Positions 1 through 8,618 of a DNA stretch of 49,799 nt are shown here, piece after piece. Source of the DNA: JAPYTY01 sp036338435 (GTDB taxonomy: Bacteria > Acidobacteriota > UBA6911 > RPQK01 > JADFOI01); contig JAYZCG010000036.1 in the NCBI GenBank assembly GCA_036338435.1, positions 1 to 49,799 on the forward strand, given 5' to 3'. Below the pieces are notes generated by a model. The model was given only the letters and a program-made list of their open reading frames with translations. It had not been told where the DNA came from and did not search any database. A program made the translations under genes and the position numbers. Within the stretch, counting starts at the first letter, position 1. Each line of letters begins with the position of its first letter.

Positions 1-243
1 TTTGGTTCCTACTATCTGTATTACACCAGAAGCCTGTACCGCACGGCTCATTACCAGCACGCCAGCTACCGTTATTACTGCTTCGTTACTGAACCCCGCG
101 AAGGATTCTTCCAGGGTAAGAATCCCGCTCAGGCTAAGGGACACCAAAACCAGGAGGGCGACGACATCGTAGCGGATCCACTCCGTAACGAACAGAACTA
201 GCGCCACCAGAAGGAGTCCCAATGTAAATCCAATTTCAGGCAT
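1..243 (-). CDS. SLC13-type (citrate/sodium symporter superfamily) permease, N-terminal fragment
   Basis: The frame runs off the left edge, so only the first 81 residues are visible. It starts MPEIGFTLGLLLVALVLF, a first membrane helix, followed by a short charged stretch (TEWIRYD), a second helix (VVALLVLVSLSLSGIL) and then LEESFAGFSNEAVITVAG. The xxAFxGFxNxxVxxVA-type segment is characteristic of SLC13/ArsB-like permeases, many of which carry TrkA-C domains further on. The family imports dicarboxylates, sulfate or similar anions with Na+ or H+. It lies 45 bases downstream of the small Cys-rich gene on the same strand and could be cotranscribed. The substrate cannot be told from this fragment. 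Confidence 0.75.
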   Translation of the reverse strand, partial: MPEIGFTLGLLLVALVLFVTEWIRYDVVALLVLVSLSLSGILTLEESFAGFSNEAVITVAGVLVMSRAVQASGVIQIVGTK

Positions 244-288
244 TTCGATCACTGTATCAATACTCTCTGCTTCTGATTTGAACCCGAG

Positions 289-480
289 CTATTCATCCTC
301 ACGTCTCGCCTTAATGCTTGGTTCACCACCATTAATAACGGAAACACTTAAACTAATTGGCCTACAACAAATATGGCAATCCTCAATGTACTCCTGAATA
401 TCGATAGAACAGTCGACTACAATCTCGACGCACTTGCCGCAGTACGGGCATACAATCTGACTTGTTTCCAATAGACTCAT
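289..480 (-). CDS. CPXCG motif-containing cysteine-rich protein
   Basis: A 63-residue protein beginning MSLLETSQIVCPYCGK. It has CPYC near the N-terminus and CHICC about 27 residues later, a four-Cys layout that should bind one zinc. It matches the short CPXCG family (about 60 residues) of unknown function. The open frame extends upstream to a TTG at 561. The added residues are not family-like, so I placed the start at the ATG at 478-480, although the ribosome binding site there is weak. The C-terminus is charged (KARREDE). Confidence 0.7.
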   Translation of the reverse strand: MSLLETSQIVCPYCGKCVEIVVDCSIDIQEYIEDCHICCRPISLSVSVINGGEPSIKARREDE

Positions 481-580
481 ACCCAAATCCCAAAGATGAG
501 CGGAACCATAATAGACGGGTGAGTTCAAAATGGAAGAACAAGGGAATATGGCAACCTGCAAATCCGGTCTGTACAGACCT

Positions 581-2251
581 TTAGAATCCCTTCAGAGAAC
601 GCCCCTCCAACTTGTAGGGTGTGGCCCCGAGACTGAGAAGAAGCTCGATCATCCCTTCATCCTTTTTGCCCCGACGGCGGAAGGTGCTATCCTGCCCCTT
701 GTCTGGTAGATTACGATATACTAGGCCATCTGGGTCAGCCATTGCTATACTTAGCGCTGATTGCCCCCACATGTCCTGGGCATCTAGGTCAGCACCTTTC
801 TCGGCAAGGAACTCCATTACCTCGCTTAACCCGTACAGTGCAGCACCGTGAATCGCTCTCCGACCGTCTGGCCCAATCGCATTTACATCATTCCCGAGTT
901 GCCAAGCAAACTGGACAGCTTCAAGCTTCTTATTCCTCGCCTTCCCTGTACTCGTGTCAATTTTCGTCCCGGCACCCCCAGCCTCACCGCCACCTCTCAG
1001 GCCAATGTTGACGCCTACCCCGGAAGCCACCATCAGAGGCGTCGTGCCATCGAAAGTTGAGAGTTTAGGATCTCCTCCTGCCTCTACCAACAGACGCATA
1101 GCATCAATGTCGTCTGATGCGGCTGCCATCAAGAATGGCGTGGCGCCAGCTTGGCTTACCTGGGGAGGTTCCTGCTGAGCTCCACGACCGAAGCGATGTA
1201 TGTGATAGGGCATGAAATCAGATTTCGTTCGTGTATTTGGATTTGCCCCATTGGCGAGAAGTGCTTTTATTAAATCTAGGCTATTAGGATGCACCCAGTA
1301 AGGATCCGTTTCCGTGTGCCCTCCCGACATGGCAACCACTCCTTCTTCTAGAGCCCAGTGCAATGCGGTCATGCCGTAGCCGTCGGTTGCATTTGGATTC
1401 GCCCCCATCTCCAACAACCAAATGGCTACCTGCTCCTGGCCATTGGTAGCAGCCAACAATAGTGGTGGACCCACTTCATCCGTTCCTTTATTCACGTCCG
1501 CTCCCGCCCCCAACAAAATGCGAACTGACTCCAAGCTGCCTTTCTGGGCGGCCAACATCAATGGCGTAAACCCGCCTTTGAACTTGGGATGATAGATGGT
1601 GTCTCGTCGGAAACCTTGGTGCACCGATTTACCTGTGGGACTTATCTCAAAGTGATTTGGAATCCTAGGCTCGTAAAGAGGCAAGCGTTTCGATCGGGCC
1701 TCTATATCAGCTCCGTGCTCTACCACCATCTTGACAATCGCGGACTCATCTGCCGCAGCGGCCCACATGAGCGAGGTTTGCCCCCTCTCAACCGTCTTCG
1801 CATGGACGTCTGCTCCGTGAACCAACAACGATCTAACCCCCTCCTCACTACCCGTGCGCGTACAAGTCATGAGAGGAGTCTCTCCACTATCCTGACCTAA
1901 GTTTGGATCTGCTCCTGCTTCTAGGAGCTCCTCCACTATATCGGCGTTCCGGTTGACACAAGCCAACGATAGGGGCGTCACCCCATAGACATTAGACTTG
2001 TTAACATCGGCTCCGGCCGCAATCAAAAGTCTTGCCGTCTCTAGACTATCTTTATGAACCGCCCAGGCCAGTGCAGTTGAGCCATCAGCCTGGGACACGT
2101 TCACATCCGTCGGCTCATTGAGCAAACGTTGTAACATCTCCTGGTTCCCTATTTTGATCGAATGGATTAAATCCGGGGTACTCCCAGCGATCACACCGGA
2201 ACCCGACGCCAACAACAACAAAACTCCCACTAACAATCCTCTAATACTCAC
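581..2251 (-). CDS. Secreted ankyrin-repeat protein
   Basis: About 556 residues. A hydrophobic signal-like segment (LLVGVLLLLASGSGVIAG) is followed by about ten ankyrin repeats, seen as recurrent TPLxxA and LLxxGADxN motifs from about residue 30 to the C-terminus. Two longer insertions break the array: a basic/aromatic one after the fifth repeat and a Gly-rich one before the eighth. The frame opens at a GTG at 2275, but the GTG at 2251 is preceded by AGAAGG at about 9 bases and is preferred. It follows the DUF1592 and DUF1552 genes on the same strand with an 80-base gap, which suggests one transcript. Ankyrin repeats bind proteins, so an exported scaffold for the redox proteins upstream is plausible but inferred. 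Confidence 0.85.
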   Translation of the reverse strand: MSIRGLLVGVLLLLASGSGVIAGSTPDLIHSIKIGNQEMLQRLLNEPTDVNVSQADGSTALAWAVHKDSLETARLLIAAGADVNKSNVYGVTPLSLACVNRNADIVEELLEAGADPNLGQDSGETPLMTCTRTGSEEGVRSLLVHGADVHAKTVERGQTSLMWAAAADESAIVKMVVEHGADIEARSKRLPLYEPRIPNHFEISPTGKSVHQGFRRDTIYHPKFKGGFTPLMLAAQKGSLESVRILLGAGADVNKGTDEVGPPLLLAATNGQEQVAIWLLEMGANPNATDGYGMTALHWALEEGVVAMSGGHTETDPYWVHPNSLDLIKALLANGANPNTRTKSDFMPYHIHRFGRGAQQEPPQVSQAGATPFLMAAASDDIDAMRLLVEAGGDPKLSTFDGTTPLMVASGVGVNIGLRGGGEAGGAGTKIDTSTGKARNKKLEAVQFAWQLGNDVNAIGPDGRRAIHGAALYGLSEVMEFLAEKGADLDAQDMWGQSALSIAMADPDGLVYRNLPDKGQDSTFRRRGKKDEGMIELLLSLGATPYKLEGRSLKGF

Positions 2252-2330
2252 GTCTATACACCTTCTGAATTGCACTTAGTTTCATAGACCTCATTCTCAT
2301 ACTCATACGAGGGCATTTCACAATATCATT

Positions 2331-3680
2331 CTAAATTGAAAGGAGATCTAGGCTACCAGTAGCATCACTGTAGCGATCGGTCAGAAAATCATCAACGGGC
2401 ATCCCTATCATATCAAGAACGCTCAAATGCAGATTGGACAAGGGGAGGTCAGGATATCTAATGTGACTTCCACCCTTAATCTTACCGGCCCCTCCGCCCA
2501 CCAACAAGGTTGGTACGTCATGGTGAACATGGCCCATGCCATCGCTTAGACCACTGCCATACACGACAATGGAATTGTCCAGCAACGAACCATCACCATC
2601 GGGTGTAGAGCGTAGCCTGTTAAGTAGGTGAGCAAACAACTGAGAATGAAAATGGTCCACCTTTATACAGTTCTCGATCATATAGTTCTGGCCCGCATGA
2701 TGGGACGATGCATGATGTCCATCGGAAACACCAATCTCACGATAGTCTCCTTCGTGCTGTTCACTGCCCCACATGAAAGTGATGACACGGGTCAGATCAG
2801 CTTGGAAGGCAAGCGCCATTAGATCAAACATCAACTTAGCGTGCTCCTCTACCGTGGCAGGTTTCCCTGCTGGCTTTTCCATCTCAGGCATCTCTCGTGA
2901 AGCCTGCTCCTCGGATAGCTGGATACGCCGCTCAATGTCCCGTACTGCGTCTAGGTATTCGTTCAACTTTAGGCGATCGCCCGGGCCAAGCGTAGCCGAC
3001 AGGCTGGCCACTTCTCCAGTCACGAAGTCCAGAATGCTTCTGTTCTTTCTGGCCATGCGAAGACGCACAGCCGGATCAGTGCTCTGGGTCTCACCAAGCA
3101 GTCTTTCAAATACTTTCCGTGGGTTGTGTTCCATGGGCAATGGCGTATCCGGGCCACGCCATGAGATCGTCTTTTGATAAGAATCACTATAGGCTCCATC
3201 ATTTCCACCCACTCGTTCGGAGCTTTCCATGGAAATTTCAAGCGACGCTAGCTGGGTGTGTTTACTAAACTCTCTAGCAATATACTGATCAACAGAAATC
3301 CCCATCGACTTGTTGGGCTTGGGATGAATGCCTGTTAGGTAAGCCGCACATGGTCGAGCATGAACACCACCAGGTTCTCCCTCCCAGGGATCCGCGGCCT
3401 TAACGTCTAGTCCACTCAGAACCACCATCTGATCTCGGAAAGAGGCCAACGGCTTCAGCGTTGGCGTCATTTGCCAACCGGTTCCCTCGATCGTGGGCGT
3501 CCAATTCTTCATAATCCTTCCATTGGGTCCGTACATGAAAAGAGTGCGTACTGCCTTAGACGGGTCGCTACCCGCTGCAAAGGCCGGGACCATGCCATCC
3601 AGTAACGGAAGTGCTAAAGTTGTACCCACGCCGCGCAAAAATGTACGCCTGGCAATAGCTTTTTTAAAAATCATTGTCAT
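2331..3680 (-). CDS. DUF1552 domain protein, Tat-exported
   Basis: 449 residues. The N-terminus carries a twin-arginine signal (ARRTFLRG followed by a hydrophobic run ending near AFA), so it should be exported folded. The body matches DUF1552, an alkaline-phosphatase/sulfatase-fold-like family found next to DUF1592 cytochrome proteins in Planctomycetes, Verrucomicrobia, Acidobacteria and Myxobacteria. Segments such as VVYGSGLSDGMGHVHHDVPTL near residue 380 look like a metal-binding Asp/His site. The start ATG overlaps the stop of the upstream DUF1592 gene (ATGA), with GAGGAG as ribosome binding site, so the two are translationally coupled. The biochemical role of the family is not established. 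Confidence 0.92.
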   Translation of the reverse strand: MTMIFKKAIARRTFLRGVGTTLALPLLDGMVPAFAAGSDPSKAVRTLFMYGPNGRIMKNWTPTIEGTGWQMTPTLKPLASFRDQMVVLSGLDVKAADPWEGEPGGVHARPCAAYLTGIHPKPNKSMGISVDQYIAREFSKHTQLASLEISMESSERVGGNDGAYSDSYQKTISWRGPDTPLPMEHNPRKVFERLLGETQSTDPAVRLRMARKNRSILDFVTGEVASLSATLGPGDRLKLNEYLDAVRDIERRIQLSEEQASREMPEMEKPAGKPATVEEHAKLMFDLMALAFQADLTRVITFMWGSEQHEGDYREIGVSDGHHASSHHAGQNYMIENCIKVDHFHSQLFAHLLNRLRSTPDGDGSLLDNSIVVYGSGLSDGMGHVHHDVPTLLVGGGAGKIKGGSHIRYPDLPLSNLHLSVLDMIGMPVDDFLTDRYSDATGSLDLLSI

Positions 3681-6253
3681 GGTTTAGATCTCCTCATTTG
3701 AAATGGCACACTTTGGATTACTCCAGAAATCAGGGAGGACCACCGATAGCCTCTCGGCTCAGCCTCCCGCAAAATATTACGAACAGCGGGCATATCATGG
3801 GGTTCAACTTCACGGCCAAGAGCATATGTGAGCAGTTTTTCTGTGATAGTTTGGGCAAGTTGTTGCTCACGACCAGCCAGAACCTTTCGGAGTGCAATGG
3901 GCCCATTAAATCGGGTGCCATCAGGCAATTCACCCGATACATCAATCATCTCTCCACCCTCCATCGTTCGGAATCGACCAACCCCATCAAAGTTCTCAAG
4001 GGCGAAACCTATAGGATCCATCCGTATGTGACAACTGGCACAAGCTGGATTCGAGCGATGCTCCTCCGTACGTTGCCGCATCGTCATGTTCCCAGTCGCA
4101 CTTCTGTCCTCATTTAGCGCAGGAACATCCGGTGGTGGTGGTGGCGGCGGAGTTCCCAACAGATGCTCCAACACCCACTTGCCGCGTAAAACAGGTGCAG
4201 TTCTATTAGCACGTGATGTCACCAACAGAAAACTGCCCTGCCCTAGTAGCCCGCGCCGGTTCTCGTCAGTCAGGACAACACGACGAAAATGGCTTCCATA
4301 AATGTCGGGGATTTCATAGTGTTCAGCCAACCGCTGGTTGACAAACGTATAATCAGCATTCAGCATGTCAATCACGCTACGATCCTCACGTAACATGCTT
4401 TCAAAGAACAGCTCGGTCTCCTTCTGAAAGGCCTGGCGTAACTCGTCATCAAAGTCCGTATAGGCTTTCGTATTCGGATTTCGCAAGGCGACATTGCGCA
4501 GATACAACCACTGTCCCCCAAAATTGGTCGCCAAAGCCTGTGAACGCTCGTCATCCAGCATCCGGCGAACCTGCTCTTTAAGCTTACCAGGATCTCTAAG
4601 ATAGCCAGCTTCGGCAGCCTCTAAAAGTTCCTCGTCCGGGATACTGCTCCAGAGAAAGAATGATAGTCGGGATGCTAAGTCATAGCCGCTTACTGGATAG
4701 GCGCTATTGGGTATTGCACTGGGCGGATCACGTTCGATCCTAAAGAGAAAACTAGGACTCACCAATAGGCCTCGAAGTGCCATCCGGATACCTTCTTCAA
4801 AACCTTCTTCCTCGCTACCCACCCTAAATAGGCTAAGAAGGGCCTCTATCTCATTATCTTGAACCGCTCGTCGATAGGCTTGACTAGCCAGCCGGGACAG
4901 AATCTCCCGGGCACAGGACTCTTCTTCACTTCTAATGGCCATACTACCAACACCTAAAGACACCTGCTGAATCGGAGAGCTGACGCCTGGGTTTTCTACG
5001 GGGTAACACGTGAAGATCTTGTTCCGGCTGGGAGTATCCCCAACTCCTGTCACGTTGTAAGGTCCAGTTATGGTCACTTCACCTACCCCTGGATCACCTC
5101 CTTTGAAGTTACCAATATCACGGGCCATTTGACGCGGAAACAGTTCCAAAATACCTTCGGGCTCATAGTTCTTCTTTCGGAAGACCACTGCAACCAAATG
5201 CTCTCCCGATTTAGCTTGGAAACTTCCTTCGAGGTCTCCGCCTGCCATGTACTCATACTCCTGCTGGGCAGGTTCCCCGATAAATATATTGCCATCTCGA
5301 GTGTGCAGAGCTCCTGATGCGGCCCGGTGATCACCACCAACACTGAAATTCTGAACCTTTACACCATCCAAAAACACATCCAGTTGATGCGGCTCGCGTA
5401 ATAAACCACGCAGGTAATAATTGCCGTCCATCTGCAATTGAACCTTGATGTGATACTCACCATCGGCCAGGAAATTATGTCGAATTGCAGCCCCGCCACG
5501 AGAACCAAAGGGGACTTCCTCGCTAATTTGCTCGTCTTGGACCGTAATGATCGTCCCTTGGCTACCGCGAACATTTTCTGCCGCCTTGTAGGTTGCACTA
5601 ATGGGCTGGGCTCTAGCATCTCCCAAGGCAACCTGACTAATCTTTGTTGCTGCTGACATATAACGTTCCATCAGCAGAGGTGAAACCGAAAGCAAGGATG
5701 CAAGGTTGTCAAACCCCAGTCCTGAATCGTCAGCCGGGAAAAGTGCCTCTCCGTCGATGTGCACTCCTAACAAATCCCGGACAGCATTGCTGTATTCAAC
5801 ACGGTTGAGACGATGAACCGTTGGCCTGCCCGGATTGGGTGCCACTTCCGCCGCCTCATCTAAAGTGGTTTCCAAGTAAGTTGCCACAGAATCATAGGTG
5901 GACTCATTGGGCCGGGGCATACCCGCAGGTGGCATTTCGCGAGTTCGCAATTTTTTGACCACCTTCTCCCATATCTCCTGGTTTTCACTAACCTGTTCAA
6001 CATCCACTTGGTCAAGCATGAATCCTGCCGCACGCACCTGTTCATTATGACATCCTACACAGTAGGTATCGACGACTGTGCGGACCTCATCAATCCGTAA
6101 TGTATTGGAATGAGAAGATTGAACCCCGGCAATCTTAGGAGAAAACCCACTAGCCGGAGACTGGGATAGGACGGTTTGAGCACTACCAACTCCAACAATG
6201 ACAGCAGAAACCAGTACCAAACCTGCCCGCTTTAACACAACCCAAAAAAGCAA
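3677..6253 (-). CDS. DUF1592/DUF1588/DUF1585 planctomycete-type cytochrome protein
   Basis: 858 residues with an N-terminal signal segment. A c-type haem motif CVGCH lies at residues 65-69 with a candidate Met ligand in MPPAGMP (107-112), which is the PSCyt1 cytochrome domain. DUF1587 (VHRLNRVEYSNAVRDLLG, about 146), a long carbohydrate-binding-like beta region (about 210-380) and DUF1595/DUF1592 follow. DUF1588 contains a second CASCH at 738-742, and DUF1585 ends the protein. A run of seven prolines (PPPPPPP, near 705) separates domains. The start is TTG at 6253, supported by GGAGG seven bases upstream. It heads a probable operon with DUF1552 and the ankyrin gene. The substrate is unknown, and electron transfer linked to oxidative breakdown of a polymer or organic compound is an inference. 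Confidence 0.92.
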   Translation of the reverse strand: MLFWVVLKRAGLVLVSAVIVGVGSAQTVLSQSPASGFSPKIAGVQSSHSNTLRIDEVRTVVDTYCVGCHNEQVRAAGFMLDQVDVEQVSENQEIWEKVVKKLRTREMPPAGMPRPNESTYDSVATYLETTLDEAAEVAPNPGRPTVHRLNRVEYSNAVRDLLGVHIDGEALFPADDSGLGFDNLASLLSVSPLLMERYMSAATKISQVALGDARAQPISATYKAAENVRGSQGTIITVQDEQISEEVPFGSRGGAAIRHNFLADGEYHIKVQLQMDGNYYLRGLLREPHQLDVFLDGVKVQNFSVGGDHRAASGALHTRDGNIFIGEPAQQEYEYMAGGDLEGSFQAKSGEHLVAVVFRKKNYEPEGILELFPRQMARDIGNFKGGDPGVGEVTITGPYNVTGVGDTPSRNKIFTCYPVENPGVSSPIQQVSLGVGSMAIRSEEESCAREILSRLASQAYRRAVQDNEIEALLSLFRVGSEEEGFEEGIRMALRGLLVSPSFLFRIERDPPSAIPNSAYPVSGYDLASRLSFFLWSSIPDEELLEAAEAGYLRDPGKLKEQVRRMLDDERSQALATNFGGQWLYLRNVALRNPNTKAYTDFDDELRQAFQKETELFFESMLREDRSVIDMLNADYTFVNQRLAEHYEIPDIYGSHFRRVVLTDENRRGLLGQGSFLLVTSRANRTAPVLRGKWVLEHLLGTPPPPPPPDVPALNEDRSATGNMTMRQRTEEHRSNPACASCHIRMDPIGFALENFDGVGRFRTMEGGEMIDVSGELPDGTRFNGPIALRKVLAGREQQLAQTITEKLLTYALGREVEPHDMPAVRNILREAEPRGYRWSSLISGVIQSVPFQMRRSKP

Positions 6254-6362
6254 TCCGTACCCTCCGTTTTGATTGATGAACTGCTAATCTTGTACCCTAA
6301 ATCTACCCCGTATATTAGCATACCCCTAGATGCTATGCTCCCCAAAATGTCCTAAATGTGAC

Positions 6363-6959
6363 TCAATATAGAGGAAACGAACGTTGCAGCTCCTTCATGG
6401 GATATGGGACCCTTCCATCCTCCACGATTTTTCCAGAACTTACCATTTCAAACGCTCGAATGGCTTCCTTATAGACAGGAGAATTCCCTTCTCTAGAACC
6501 GTAACCCGGACGTTGTTCACCTGCCCCACCAGGTCTACCCACCACGAGACGTCCCACCATCCCGATTGACTCGTGCCGCACGCTACAGTAATCATAGGTG
6601 CCTTCCACCTCAAAGGTCCATTCAAAGACATCATTTTGAAAGATGATACCGGAATCAAAAGGCATCGCACCGTCCGGTATTCTCAATTCTCGATTGTTGT
6701 TTTCGGGATGATAGGCAGTGACGGAAAACCCTTCTCTCCGAGCATTCCATCGAACGGTTTGCCCAGGATTCACGAATAGTCCGATCGGATTATAATAGTA
6801 CCTTCCCATGCGATAATTCCGCAGCATTTCAATCTCGACCACCTGTCCGATGTCCTGTGTCGTTTCAGCTTGGGACATCACAAATTCGGTAGCATGTCCA
6901 ACTGTTCCAGCCAAAGTCAGTGTCAGGAAATCACGACGACGCCATTGCTTGTTAAACAT
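6363..6959 (-). CDS. Tat-exported cupredoxin with intact type-1 copper site
   Basis: 198 residues. The N-terminus has a twin-arginine signal (QWRRRDFLTLTLAG). The following domain is a plastocyanin/pseudoazurin-like cupredoxin. The copper ligands can be read directly: His84 in TAYHPE, then Cys125, His129 and Met134 in YDYCSVRHESIGM, the classic C-x3-H-x4-M loop. Such proteins carry single electrons in the periplasm. It starts at an ATG with AAGGGAAGGG upstream and lies 51 bases after the propeller gene, so they are probably one operon. Reading it as electron acceptor for that propeller enzyme is an inference. The C-terminal 50 residues (after GRPGG) are conserved in the second copy at 9915-10511. 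Confidence 0.88.
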   Translation of the reverse strand: MFNKQWRRRDFLTLTLAGTVGHATEFVMSQAETTQDIGQVVEIEMLRNYRMGRYYYNPIGLFVNPGQTVRWNARREGFSVTAYHPENNNRELRIPDGAMPFDSGIIFQNDVFEWTFEVEGTYDYCSVRHESIGMVGRLVVGRPGGAGEQRPGYGSREGNSPVYKEAIRAFEMVSSGKIVEDGRVPYPMKELQRSFPLY

Positions 6960-7010
6960 TTTGGCCCTTCCCTTTCAGATCTAAGTGAATAAAACCCAGC
7001 ACCCAAAATA

Positions 7011-8435
7011 TTACTGTCCATCGATAGTGAAGGCATACAAAGAGTACTCTTTCTGAGCGGCTTCCTCTTCTGTTGTAGCGTTCTCCCCATTCCCCACATA
7101 TAGGGCCCCATTGGCAATTGAGATTCCGCCCCGATGGGCAGTAGGAAGTTTAAATTGCCACCGCTGAGCACCGGTTTCCGCATCCAGGGCTTCCACCGTC
7201 CCGTCCAACAGGCCCTGATAGAATAGGCCATTAGCCACCGCTACCGGGGCCCGGTTCAAAGTATCATTTGGATTCCACCAAACGATATCTCCGGTATAAG
7301 CATCCAGAGCAGCGGTAACCGACATTGTCTTTTTGGGCCCAAGGGCATTAGAAGCAATGTAGATTCGATTGTAAGCTGCGGCAGTGCTATCCAGGATGGG
7401 ACCGCCCCCAGCACTCCTGTTGGTAAGCATCACCTTCCAAAACAGTTCACCAGTGTAACGATCGCAACAGAAGAAACCGCCCTTACTACCTGCTCCAACA
7501 CACTTTCTCACCCCGCCACCGCGATACCCCGAAGGTATAGAAGCATCGAAAATCATGGGGCTACACCCAAAATCTAAATCGAATGGGTCTGCTCTCCAAG
7601 GCCGATAGTACCAAAGCAGTTCTCCAGTCTCTAAGTCATGAGCTAGAATAGTGACAGTGTAAAGCATCGGTGCAGCCGGCATGAAAGCCTTCACGCTTCC
7701 GGTGGCGTTATAAACAATATGCTCTTTTTCATCCACAGCGGGCGAAGCCCAAACCGAACCACCTGCTCCTTCCGGCGCGGTGGAAAAACGCCAGACGATA
7801 GCTCCCGTTTCGGCATCTAATGTAGCGATCTCAGCATCACCCCGCCGTGAAGAATAACCCAGAATAACCTTACCGTTAAAGACGACCGGCGAAGATTTGG
7901 TCTGTGCTGTCGGATCTTCGGAAAGCTGGGTCTCCCAAATTTTTCCGCCGCTTTCTGCGTCCACACAATAAACTTTCGTCATGTTGTCGCCAAAGTAAAG
8001 CTTCCCATCTTGATAGTGCGGTGAAGTTCTAATTCCCCGTCGCATGTAAGGGTGAACTCCTCGACTTTCCACTTCTAGTTCCCAACGGCGTTCTCCTGAC
8101 TGTGTGTCTAGTGAGTAAAAATGACCTGATTGGGACCCAAAAAAAACTGAATCACCTACCACAATCGGAGTAGTCTGGATCACCCCTTGAGCATTAAATT
8201 TCCAGTTTAGTTTCAATCGTCCGACGTTATCCGGGCCCAGCAGGTTCTCGGCACTATTGAAGCGAGTGTTGTGCAGGTCATACCCGAAGCGCGCCCAATC
8301 CTCTGCACTCACACTCGAAAGCCGCATGGACTGAGCCAGTGTGGACCCTGTCGCCAACGGCAAAACTGCCAAACCAGCCAACGACCCCATATTTTCCAGA
8401 AAACCCCTACGTGACAGACAATTTAGAAAACCCAT
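7011..8435 (-). CDS. PQQ-type beta-propeller dehydrogenase-like protein, Tat-exported (copy 1)
   Basis: 474 residues. A Tat signal (LSRRGFLENMG, then a hydrophobic stretch ending STLAQ) precedes about eight PQQ-type blades, each ending in variants of LDxxTGxxxW. Two features resemble true quinoprotein alcohol dehydrogenases. One is DPFDLDFG, where the second or third Asp matches the catalytic Asp region. The other is KGGFFCCDRYTGELFW, which matches the GFFYVLDRxTG motif. A vicinal Cys-Cys occurs in that segment. It is shorter than methanol dehydrogenase (about 600 residues) and has no cytochrome c domain. GGGAGG precedes the ATG. The cupredoxin gene follows. The substrate is unknown, and a non-enzymatic propeller remains possible. 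Confidence 0.88.
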   Translation of the reverse strand: MGFLNCLSRRGFLENMGSLAGLAVLPLATGSTLAQSMRLSSVSAEDWARFGYDLHNTRFNSAENLLGPDNVGRLKLNWKFNAQGVIQTTPIVVGDSVFFGSQSGHFYSLDTQSGERRWELEVESRGVHPYMRRGIRTSPHYQDGKLYFGDNMTKVYCVDAESGGKIWETQLSEDPTAQTKSSPVVFNGKVILGYSSRRGDAEIATLDAETGAIVWRFSTAPEGAGGSVWASPAVDEKEHIVYNATGSVKAFMPAAPMLYTVTILAHDLETGELLWYYRPWRADPFDLDFGCSPMIFDASIPSGYRGGGVRKCVGAGSKGGFFCCDRYTGELFWKVMLTNRSAGGGPILDSTAAAYNRIYIASNALGPKKTMSVTAALDAYTGDIVWWNPNDTLNRAPVAVANGLFYQGLLDGTVEALDAETGAQRWQFKLPTAHRGGISIANGALYVGNGENATTEEEAAQKEYSLYAFTIDGQ

Positions 8436-8618
8436 GATTTCTTTGCTCCCTCCCAGTGTCCAATCCTTTCCAAAAGACTACCGCCTACGGCACCTGCTCT
8501 TCAAGCTCTAAACTGCAATGAAGGACTTGATCTGCTGTGGTACGATCCAGATGCAGAAAACAAGAGTGTAGATCATGCTGGATCATATGTTACAACCCAA
8601 TTAATTAAGCAGATAAAA

